The notes beneath the pieces were generated by a model. It saw only the letters and a list, made by a program, of their open reading frames with translations, ran no database searches and had not been told where the DNA came from. This document shows positions 6,664-12,591 of a DNA stretch of 12,591 nucleotides, piece by piece. The position numbers and the translations under genes are program-made. Source of the DNA: Archaeoglobaceae archaeon (GTDB lineage Archaea > Halobacteriota > Archaeoglobi > Archaeoglobales > JdFR-42); assembly GCA_015523685.1 (NCBI GenBank), contig WAJW01000127.1, positions 1 to 12,591 of the forward strand. The letters run 5' to 3'. Numbering within the stretch: the first letter of the stretch is position 1; every line of letters starts with the position of its first letter.

Positions 6664-7140
6664 ATGGCTGTGAAAATCTGGATACTTGACACAACAGCAA
6701 TAATTCTCGGTAAAAAGCCAGAAGGATGTCTGACAACAGTACCCGAGGTCATAGAGGAAGTAAGAGACAGAATTTCAAGACTTAAACTCGAAATTTCAGA
6801 AATTGATGTGGAAGATGCCTCAGATAGATACATAGGTGACATTATGAAAAACGCGGAAAAAACCGGAGACATACACAGATTATCCGGGACCGATATCAAA
6901 CTCCTTGCCAGAGCTCTGGAATTGAAAGAGAGTGGATATCATGCTGTGATTCTCACCGACGACTACACCGTTCAGAACATGGCGTACCATCTTAAGATAC
7001 CATTCGAATCCGTTGTCCAGAAAGGTATATCCAAAGAATATAAATGGGAAAAGGTATGTAGCGGATGCAGGAGGGTCACGCCAGATCACGACATATGTCC
7101 GGTGTGTGGGTCTCCTGTTGTGCTGAAAAGGAGGAACTGA
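6664..7140 (+). CDS. nob1: rRNA maturation endonuclease Nob1
   Basis: Nob1 cuts precursor 16S rRNA at the mature 3' end during small-subunit assembly. The 158-residue protein is a PIN domain starting WILDTTAIIL with acidic residues D9, E28/E31/E32, D77 (SGTD) and D99/D100 (LTDD), followed by a zinc ribbon with C132, C135, C145 and C148 (CSGC and CPVC). This order and the length of about 160 residues are those of archaeal Nob1. I chose the ATG at 6664 because it gives the family N-terminus; a TTG at 6613 would add 17 uncharacteristic residues and lie upstream of the expected transcript. No Shine-Dalgarno motif precedes it. The gene is first in a three-gene unit: its stop is two bases before the gfcR-like start, and its 3' end contains the ribosome site for that gene. 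Confidence 0.92.
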   Translation: MAVKIWILDTTAIILGKKPEGCLTTVPEVIEEVRDRISRLKLEISEIDVEDASDRYIGDIMKNAEKTGDIHRLSGTDIKLLARALELKESGYHAVILTDDYTVQNMAYHLKIPFESVVQKGISKEYKWEKVCSGCRRVTPDHDICPVCGSPVVLKRRN

Positions 7141-7142
7141 AC

Positions 7143-7742
7143 ATGAGTTCGGTGGATGATCTCATCAAAAAGGCAATTGAGCTTAAAAAAAAGGGTCTCA
7201 GGACGGGGGAAATTGCTGATGAACTCAATGTCTCCCGTGAAACTGCCCTGTGGCTGATCTCAAAATCAGAGGAGGGTGTGAGCTCTCCACCAGACATCCA
7301 TGTGAGCTGGAATATCATCGCCTCCTCATCTTACAGAACGGATCTCATCTCAAAAATGATGGCGGACATCATGCTCGAAACAGTGAAAGAGGAAATTGAC
7401 TGTGTGGTGGGTGTTGCGGTGAGCGGTATACCCCTTGCAACAATGGTCGCCGGAGAACTCAATGCAGATCTGGCAATATTTTCACCAAGAAAGGTTAAAT
7501 GGGAGCCCGATCAGGAGACGGTTAAAGGCAGTTTCAGTGAAAATTTCGCAAGGGTAAAGGGGAAAAACTGCATAATAGTTGATGACGTGATCTCCACAGG
7601 AACTACATTTAAAGAAATTATACGGAGCATTTCTTCTTCAGGAGGAAGATGCATTGCGGGATGCGTTCTCGTTGACAAGAAGGGGATCGATTCAATTGAA
7701 GGTGTACCCATCAAATCCCTGTTGAAAATCATAAGGCTATGA
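7143..7742 (+). CDS. gfcR: GfcR-type transcriptional regulator (HTH + orotate phosphoribosyltransferase-like)
   Basis: The 199-residue protein has an N-terminal helix-turn-helix (about residues 19-40, RTGEIADELNVSRETALWLI) and a type-I phosphoribosyltransferase domain with the PRPP loop CIIVDDVISTGTT at 143-155 and a VAVSGIPLATMVAGEL segment at 91-106. This architecture is the archaeal orotate-phosphoribosyltransferase-like family. A haloarchaeal member, GfcR, activates sugar-degradation genes, whereas true PyrE has no HTH. In this window the ligand and targets are unknown, so the gfcR name is by family. The start at 7143 has GGAGG eight bases upstream inside the nob1 end. Its last codon and stop overlap the aglJ-like start in an ATGA arrangement, so the three genes are almost certainly one transcript. 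Confidence 0.85.
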   Translation: MSSVDDLIKKAIELKKKGLRTGEIADELNVSRETALWLISKSEEGVSSPPDIHVSWNIIASSSYRTDLISKMMADIMLETVKEEIDCVVGVAVSGIPLATMVAGELNADLAIFSPRKVKWEPDQETVKGSFSENFARVKGKNCIIVDDVISTGTTFKEIIRSISSSGGRCIAGCVLVDKKGIDSIEGVPIKSLLKIIRL

Positions 7743-8617
7743 AGATAACTGTACTCATCCCGACCCTTAATGAGGAGAATGCAATAGGAGAGGTTATTGA
7801 GGGGTTTATCAGGGAGGGATATGAAGATATCATCGTAATCGATGGTCACAGCACCGATAGAACAAGGGATATTGCCAGAGAAAAGGGAGCAAAGGTTGTT
7901 GTTCAGAGGGGGAGGGGAAAGGGGAATGCCATAAAACAGGCATTTTCCATGGTTGACTGCGACATATTGCTTCTGATAGATGGAGATGGTACATATCTGC
8001 CCGGAGAATCCAGAAATCTCATAGAGCCAATAATGAATAACGAAGCCGACCATGTGATCGGAAATCGATTTGCCAGATATGAGAAGGGCGCGTTCTCAAG
8101 ACTCAATCTTCTGGGAAACCGCATACTTAACCTGGCCTTTCGCCTGAGCTTTGGAGAGAACCTCCGGGATATTCTTTCAGGATACAGAGCCCTTAAAGGA
8201 GATCTTATCAAAAATATGAATCTTACCAGCACTGGATTTGAGATCGAAGCAGAATTAACCGCCGAAACTCTGAGAAAGGGCTACACAATAAAGGAGGTGC
8301 CAATAACATACAGGGCAAGGAAGGGAAAGACCAAACTCAGGCCTCTGAGAGATGGTATAAGAATAGGCCTCACAATTTACGATCTTTTGAAAATGCACAA
8401 ACCCATGAGATATTTCGGAATGATCGGTGGGGTAATGATCGTCTTAGGACTAATTTCGGGTATTTATGTGGTGGTGGACTGGTTCAGGGGAATCAACCAC
8501 TATTTGATGGCCATTCTCACGGCTCTTTTCATCATGTCCGGCCTTCAGTTTGTCATGTTCGGAGTCCTCGGAGATCTTGTGGTATCTCTACACAGAGAGC
8601 TCGTCAGAAGAAAGTAA
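7739..8617 (+). CDS. aglJ: Family 2 glycosyltransferase, AglJ-like (dolichyl-phosphate sugar transferase)
   Basis: The 292-residue protein has a GT-A catalytic domain starting VLIPTLNEENAIG (5-17), DGHSTDRTRDIA (35-46), the acidic metal/nucleotide-sugar motif DGDGTY (81-86), HVIGNRF (105-111) and DILSGYRALK (144-153). Two hydrophobic segments (about 225-247 and 256-281) would anchor it in the membrane with the catalytic domain in the cytoplasm. The DGDGTY motif and two C-terminal helices resemble AglJ, which in haloarchaea loads the first sugar of the N-glycan onto dolichol phosphate. Other dolichyl-phosphate mannose or glucose synthases have the same plan, so the symbol is tentative. Its start overlaps the gfcR-like stop by four bases. 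Its last 30 bp overlap the converging iorB gene. No other agl genes or oligosaccharyltransferase are visible. Confidence 0.8.
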   Translation: MKITVLIPTLNEENAIGEVIEGFIREGYEDIIVIDGHSTDRTRDIAREKGAKVVVQRGRGKGNAIKQAFSMVDCDILLLIDGDGTYLPGESRNLIEPIMNNEADHVIGNRFARYEKGAFSRLNLLGNRILNLAFRLSFGENLRDILSGYRALKGDLIKNMNLTSTGFEIEAELTAETLRKGYTIKEVPITYRARKGKTKLRPLRDGIRIGLTIYDLLKMHKPMRYFGMIGGVMIVLGLISGIYVVVDWFRGINHYLMAILTALFIMSGLQFVMFGVLGDLVVSLHRELVRRK

Positions 8618-9184
8618 TTCCCTCATTCTGGAGTATCCGGCCTCAAAGGCCCGGATGTTGACATCATGAAACCTTTCGGGAACTGAATCCATGATGGCCT
8701 TTTTCAAATCTTCCTTCCCAAATGGCAGATCCACAGCCGATGCCGCCCCCAGCATAACGGAATTCAGTGTTCGAGGATTTATCGATTTGGCAATTGAAGT
8801 GGCATCTATGAAATAGGATTTTTTTACATGATCTCTGAAAAATTCCCTGATCTCAGTATCTCTAGGAGGTTCAACTGACTTTATGACCACTGGTATCCTG
8901 TATGTGTTCACAATGGCCTTCCCATTTTCTGACACAAAAGGAAGATTTCTCATGGCCTCAATGGGTTCAAATGCGATCAGTATGTCGCCCTCGCCAAAGG
9001 GTATCAGACCGCTGTACACCTCCTCACCAACTCTGATGTGTGCAACCACAGAACCGCCTCTCTGGGCCATACCATGGCTCTCCGAGCAGTAAACGTCCAG
9101 CCCGGCATTGATGGCCGCTTTGGACAGAACCTGAGATGCAAGAACTATGCCTTGTCCTCCCACTCCACACATAACTATGTTCAT
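8588..9184 (-). CDS. iorB: Indolepyruvate:ferredoxin oxidoreductase, beta subunit
   Basis: IorB is the gamma-domain subunit of the enzyme that oxidatively decarboxylates aryl pyruvates to aryl-acetyl-CoA with ferredoxin as acceptor. The 198-residue protein opens with IVMCGVGGQGIVLASQVL, the glycine-rich motif of the 2-oxoacid oxidoreductase gamma domain, followed by SHGMAQRGGSVVAHIR, also diagnostic. It ends at TAG, the only TAG stop among the genes here. It starts at 9184, overlapping the iorA stop in an ATGA arrangement with GAGGTGG close upstream, so the two subunits are translationally coupled. The final 30 bp run opposite the end of the aglJ-like gene. No terminator is evident past its stop, because that DNA is coding on the other strand. 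Confidence 0.94.
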   Translation of the reverse strand: MNIVMCGVGGQGIVLASQVLSKAAINAGLDVYCSESHGMAQRGGSVVAHIRVGEEVYSGLIPFGEGDILIAFEPIEAMRNLPFVSENGKAIVNTYRIPVVIKSVEPPRDTEIREFFRDHVKKSYFIDATSIAKSINPRTLNSVMLGAASAVDLPFGKEDLKKAIMDSVPERFHDVNIRAFEAGYSRMRELLSSDELSV

Positions 9185-10998
9185 TTTACCACCTCTATTG
9201 CATTAACGGGGCAGACCTGAGCACATACGGAACACCCACTGCATAGAGTTTCCTCTATAATCGCTTTTTCCACAAAATCCATGGCAGGACATCCGAGCTT
9301 CATGCATGCTTTGCACCCAGTACAGTCATCGGTCACTCTGTAAACCTCACCTGTTTCCATTTTTCTTGATTCAAGTAGGGCGCATGGCCCCTTCGACACT
9401 ATCACGGATACACCATCGTGTTTCACCGCCTCCTCAAGACCCGACATAACATCTTTTAAATCAAATGCATCCACAATCCTCACATGCTCCACTCCACATG
9501 CCCTGGCAATGTCTTCCACCTGGATTCTTTTTGTTTCCTCTTTTCTGGCATTGAAGCCTGTTCCGGGATGGGGCTGGTGTCCTGTCATTGCTGTGGTTCT
9601 GTTGTCGAGCACAACTACTGTGGCATTGGAATTGTTGAAAACAAGATTGAGGAGTGGTGGTATCCCTGCATGGAAGAAGGTTGAATCACCTATCGTAGCA
9701 ACCACGGGGTCTTTTCCAAGTTTGGAAAAGCCTTCTGAAACTCCGATGCTCGCACCCATACAGAGATTCGTATCCACCGCATTCAGGGGTGGCTGATAAC
9801 CCAGAGTGTAGCATCCTATGTCCGAGGGTTTCACAATTCTGCCCTTCTTCCCGAGCAACTTTCTTTCTACCCGGTTCATGGCATAAAAGACGGTTCTATG
9901 AGGACATCCAGGACATAGAACTGGAGGTCTGGGAGGGATCATCTCAGAAATCTCATTCGTCAACGCCTCGTAAGCTGAAAGATCCTTTTTCTCCTTACCA
10001 AAAAATGTTGCGAGGGCATTATAAACCACATCAGGTCCAAGCTCTCCGGTTCTTGGAACGATTCCTTTTCCATAGACCTTACAATCAATGCCCTCTCTGG
10101 CGATTATTCTCGATACTCCCTCTTCAACAACAGGTTCAACTTCCTCAACCACCAGAACTCTATCAAGACCATCAAGGAATTCAATTAAAAGCCTTTCAGG
10201 TATGGGATGGGGAGTTCCAAGTTTAAGGATTTTGCACTCTACCCCGAGCCTGGTAATGGCTTCCTTCACATTTCCGTAAGGAGGGCCGGATGCAATAATT
10301 CCTGCTGAACCATCACCTTCAATCCAGTTGAACTCAAGCTTGTTCACATCCTCAGCAATTCTGTCCATCCTTTCAACAAGTTCATTCCTCATTCTTCTGG
10401 CATTCTGAGGCAGATTGACATACCTCTTTGGGTCGGGGATGAACCTGCCCTCCACCTCTTTCTCCACCCTCTCTCCAAATTCCACACCTATTCTGGAATG
10501 GGCAATCCTTGTTGTAGTCCGGAAAAGAACAGGTTGATTCCATTTTTCTGAGAGTTCAAAGGACCTCTTCGCCATTTCCTTGCCTTCAGCAGGGCTGTAC
10601 GGTTCAAGTACCGGGAGGTAAGCAAGTTTTGCATGAATTCTGCTGTCCTGTTCCGTGTGTGTTGAGTGGCAAGAGGGATCGTCTGCAGAAACCATAACGT
10701 AACCCCCATTAACTCCCATGTAAGTGTAAGCATTTATGGGCTCTGAGGCGACGTTCAATCCGACCGACTTCATTGTGGTCATTGACCTGTATCCCATAAT
10801 AGATGCAGATATGCCCACTTCAGCTGCAACTTTTTCATTTACAGACCACTCAACATAAATGTTGAAATCTTCAGCATTATCTATAATATATTCAAGGATT
10901 TCAGTTGACGGTGTCCCCGGATATCCAGTGGCAACATTAACTCCACCCTCGATAAACCCTCTTGCCATTGCATAATTTCCAAGCATTATCTCTTTCAT
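9181..10998 (-). CDS. iorA: Indolepyruvate:ferredoxin oxidoreductase, alpha subunit
   Basis: IorA carries ThDP and two iron-sulfur clusters and takes electrons from indolepyruvate, phenylpyruvate or hydroxyphenylpyruvate produced by transamination of aromatic amino acids. The 605-residue protein has the N-terminal pyruvate-oxidoreductase domain (GNYAMARGFIEGGV, ATGYPGTPSTE), LCPGCPHRT at 361-369, and the ThDP-pyrophosphate motif GDSTFFHAG ... NNSNATVVVLDN (437-466). Two cysteine sets follow: C559, C562, C565, C570 and C586, C589, C592, C596, where the first set has the longer final spacing typical of IorA. Length and order are normal and complete. The start at 10998 has GAGGGG six bases upstream. 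It is the first gene of the iorAB operon, divergent from hisH. The product is ferredoxin-linked, so reducing power could feed respiration or biosynthesis. Confidence 0.97.
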   Translation of the reverse strand: MKEIMLGNYAMARGFIEGGVNVATGYPGTPSTEILEYIIDNAEDFNIYVEWSVNEKVAAEVGISASIMGYRSMTTMKSVGLNVASEPINAYTYMGVNGGYVMVSADDPSCHSTHTEQDSRIHAKLAYLPVLEPYSPAEGKEMAKRSFELSEKWNQPVLFRTTTRIAHSRIGVEFGERVEKEVEGRFIPDPKRYVNLPQNARRMRNELVERMDRIAEDVNKLEFNWIEGDGSAGIIASGPPYGNVKEAITRLGVECKILKLGTPHPIPERLLIEFLDGLDRVLVVEEVEPVVEEGVSRIIAREGIDCKVYGKGIVPRTGELGPDVVYNALATFFGKEKKDLSAYEALTNEISEMIPPRPPVLCPGCPHRTVFYAMNRVERKLLGKKGRIVKPSDIGCYTLGYQPPLNAVDTNLCMGASIGVSEGFSKLGKDPVVATIGDSTFFHAGIPPLLNLVFNNSNATVVVLDNRTTAMTGHQPHPGTGFNARKEETKRIQVEDIARACGVEHVRIVDAFDLKDVMSGLEEAVKHDGVSVIVSKGPCALLESRKMETGEVYRVTDDCTGCKACMKLGCPAMDFVEKAIIEETLCSGCSVCAQVCPVNAIEVVK

Positions 10999-11166
10999 CT
11001 CATTCCCCTCTTGAGCCTTGTATATCCGTGTCCGCCCTCAGAGATATTCGTTAATAAATTTTATGAATTTTAATGAACGTCCTTCACCTCAGTTATTATA
11101 GGTTTATAGTTTCATTAATTGATGTAATCGGGATAAAGTTTATGAAATGGGGAGGGAAAAGTTGAA
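10999..11166. promoter_or_regulatory. Divergent iorA / hisH control region
   Basis: The region holds the iorA ribosome site (GAGGGG, 11010-11005, minus) and an AT-rich TATA stretch on the minus strand near 11051-11063 (AAAATTTATTAAC). On the plus strand TATA-like sequence occurs at 11093-11107 and at 11138-11145 (GTTTATGA). The octamer TTTATGAA occurs twice in direct orientation (11060-11067 and 11139-11146). An imperfect dyad spans 11049-11079. Which TATA serves hisH is unclear: the nearer gives a leaderless message, while the farther allows the GGAGGG at 11151-11156 to act as ribosome site. Confidence 0.4.
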
Positions 11167-11169
11167 GTG

Positions 11170-11769
11170 ATGAGAATCGGAATAGTGGACTACGGTGTGG
11201 GCAATCTGAAAAGCATATCACATGCAGTTGAGAAGAAAGGCGGCAAGGCTGTGATAACTTCCTCTCCAGATGAGCTCAGAAGATGTGATGGGATAATACT
11301 GCCTGGAGTGGGAGCTTTCAGATGCGCCATTGAAAACATCGCTCCAATAAAATCTGAAATTCTGGAACTTGTAAGTGATAGACCTCTTCTGGGCATATGT
11401 CTCGGGATGCAGATTCTCGCCTCTGAAAGTGAGGAGGGGGGGCTTCACAGAGGACTTGATCTCATACCGGGTAAAGTAACCAGACTGACCGGCGATATAA
11501 AGATACCTCACATGGGGTGGAACTCTCTGAGAATAACCAGATATAGCGAGCTTTTTGATGGAATTGAGGACGGTAGTTATGTTTATTTTGTGCATTCTTA
11601 TTTCATGAGGACAGATGAAAGATTTGTCAGCACCAAAACAGAGTACGGGGTTGAATTTCCATCATCAGTTGTCAGAGATTCTGTAATGGGTACCCAGTTT
11701 CACCCTGAGAAAAGCGGAGATACAGGTTTAAGGATAATTGAGAATTTCATCGATATGTGCAGGAGATGA
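11170..11769 (+). CDS. hisH: Imidazole glycerol phosphate synthase, glutaminase subunit
   Basis: HisH hydrolyses glutamine and channels ammonia to HisF for closure of the imidazole ring and release of AICAR. The 199-residue protein starts RIGIVDYGVGN, contains LPGVGAF (45-51), the nucleophile C77 in LLGICLGMQ, and H178 and E180 in GTQFHPEKSG, completing the class-I amidotransferase triad. Length is normal. An in-frame GTG at 11167 would add one residue and sits ten bases after GGAGGG. The ATG at 11170 gives the usual family N-terminus; the two cannot be separated from sequence. The stop is two bases before larB. HisF and other his genes are not in the window. Confidence 0.95.
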   Translation: MRIGIVDYGVGNLKSISHAVEKKGGKAVITSSPDELRRCDGIILPGVGAFRCAIENIAPIKSEILELVSDRPLLGICLGMQILASESEEGGLHRGLDLIPGKVTRLTGDIKIPHMGWNSLRITRYSELFDGIEDGSYVYFVHSYFMRTDERFVSTKTEYGVEFPSSVVRDSVMGTQFHPEKSGDTGLRIIENFIDMCRR

Positions 11770-11771
11770 TC

Positions 11772-12557
11772 ATGCGAGATATACTTGAAAAACTTATCTC
11801 AGGAGAAATAAGTCTTGAACAGGCAGAAAAGATGATAAAACTCTTTGAGATCGAACAGCTCAATACCGGAATACGTGTGGACCCGAACAGAGAGTATAGA
11901 ACAGGAGTTCCCGAGGTTATCTTTGGAGAGGGAAAAAACATTGATGACCTCATTCGAATGGTGGATTTTTTCCTTGAAAAAAAAGGAAGATGCATAATCA
12001 CAAGGATATCCCGGGAAAAAATGGATCAGCTTAAAGAAAGATTTGGCGACAGATACGTCAGATACAGCGAGAACGGAAGGGTTATGGTGATCAGGGAAAA
12101 GGATTCGGACGTATATCCTCAGAGTGGCAGGGTTGCAATACTTTCCGGTGGCACTTCAGATCTCGGAGTTGCGGAAGAGGCCAGAATGATATGTGAGGAG
12201 CTGGGATGTGAGACAATCACATTTTATGATGCCGGAGTGGCTGGCGTGCACAGGCTCATACCGGCTGTAAAAAAAATTATTGAGGAGGATGTCGATGCAG
12301 TTATAGTTGTTGCCGGAATGGAGGGAGCTCTTCCGTCTGTTGTCGCTGGTCTGGTTGACGTGCCGGTTATAGGTGTACCTGTCTCAGTTGGGTATGGTGC
12401 CGGAGGCGGGGGGATTTCTGCCCTCTACTCAATCCTTCAGAGCTGTTCTCCCGGTGTCGTTGCGGTCAACATAGACAATGGGTTTGGTGCTGCTGTTGCA
12501 GCCGTAAAAATTGCCAGAAGGGTGGAAAAATTCAGAAAAAAATCCAATGAGATTTAA
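11772..12557 (+). CDS. larB: Nickel-pincer cofactor biosynthesis protein LarB (AIR carboxylase-like)
   Basis: LarB carboxylates nicotinic acid adenine dinucleotide at the pyridine ring and releases AMP, the first step toward the nickel-pincer nucleotide used by LarA-type racemases. The 261-residue protein has a RTGVPEVIFGEGK segment (43-55) and a PurE-like C-terminal domain: AILSGGTSD (122-130), DAGVAGVHR (153-161), AGMEGALPSVVAGL (181-194), PVSVGYG (203-209) and SCSPGVVAVNIDNGFGAA (224-241), including C225 at the position of the catalytic cysteine of LarB. I chose the ATG at 11772 because GGAG lies six bases upstream, spanning the hisH end; upstream in-frame GTG and ATG codons overlap hisH. 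LarC, LarE and LarA are not in the window. The stop lies 34 bases from the window end. Confidence 0.92.
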   Translation: MRDILEKLISGEISLEQAEKMIKLFEIEQLNTGIRVDPNREYRTGVPEVIFGEGKNIDDLIRMVDFFLEKKGRCIITRISREKMDQLKERFGDRYVRYSENGRVMVIREKDSDVYPQSGRVAILSGGTSDLGVAEEARMICEELGCETITFYDAGVAGVHRLIPAVKKIIEEDVDAVIVVAGMEGALPSVVAGLVDVPVIGVPVSVGYGAGGGGISALYSILQSCSPGVVAVNIDNGFGAAVAAVKIARRVEKFRKKSNEI

Positions 12558-12591
12558 AACTCACGTTGAAAATGCTCCCGGATTAACATAG

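Noticed and set aside
7511..8053. 180-codon open frame on the minus strand opposite gfcR and aglJ
   Set aside because: It crosses two well supported plus-strand genes, has no family signature, and its composition follows from their codon pattern.
8459..8590. Reading iorB through its TAG as a pyrrolysine codon
   Set aside because: The protein is already full family length, and the extension would be entirely antisense to aglJ-like coding sequence.
9789..10226. 145-codon plus-strand frame opposite iorA
   Set aside because: Shadow of iorA, whose domains and cysteine motifs cover this DNA completely.
12547..12591. 15-codon frame overlapping the larB stop and ending in TAG at the last base of the window
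   Set aside because: No ribosome site and no recognisable similarity. It could be the start of a next gene only if the TAG is read through or the edge is imperfect, which cannot be judged here.

Overview
The window looks like chromosomal DNA from a thermophilic euryarchaeon, most likely a member of the Archaeoglobi or a close relative. It encodes a short HMf-type histone, the archaeal rRNA endonuclease Nob1, a GfcR-type phosphoribosyltransferase regulator and an AglJ-like S-layer glycosyltransferase. Its promoters are archaeal TATA/BRE type, arginine codons are mostly AGA/AGG, and overlapping genes are tightly packed. Menaquinone genes of the futalosine branch together with indolepyruvate:ferredoxin oxidoreductase fit Archaeoglobi, but the genus assignment is inference. 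I see no mobile element, CRISPR array, rRNA or tRNA.

Layout. Positions 1-535 (minus) hold the N-terminal part of a ThDP-dependent enzyme of the pyruvate oxidase/acetolactate synthase family, cut by the window edge. Positions 579-3488 (minus) form a compact menaquinone cluster transcribed mqnE, mqnA, mqnC. Positions 3684-4433 (minus) encode a single-domain KaiC-like ATPase with its own promoter. Positions 4592-6026 (minus) encode a DUF151 (bifunctional-nuclease-like) protein followed by a HypE-like AIR-synthase-family protein. Positions 6134-6340 (minus) encode the histone, with a canonical ribosome site, a long structured leader and a poly-T terminator. A 323-bp divergent control region (6341-6663) leads into a plus-strand operon of nob1, gfcR-like and aglJ-like genes (6664-8617). 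This converges with 30 bp of overlap on the minus-strand iorA-iorB operon (10998 to 8588). A second divergent region precedes the plus-strand pair hisH-larB (11170-12557).

How it fits together. MqnA makes 3-enolpyruvyl-benzoate from chorismate, MqnE couples it to SAM to give aminofutalosine, and MqnC cyclises the dehypoxanthine product. The hydrolase/deaminase step and MqnD are not in the window. The neighbouring ThDP enzyme resembles quinone-linked pyruvate oxidases and shares an identical 13-bp promoter core with mqnE, which raises a testable link between menaquinone supply and pyruvate oxidation. IorAB oxidises aryl pyruvates from aromatic amino acids with ferredoxin as acceptor. HisH (histidine synthesis) and LarB (nickel-pincer cofactor synthesis) are co-transcribed but metabolically unrelated. 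Most of the window is core metabolism. The least explained parts are the DUF151/AIR-synthase pair, the KaiC-like protein and the structured histone leader.
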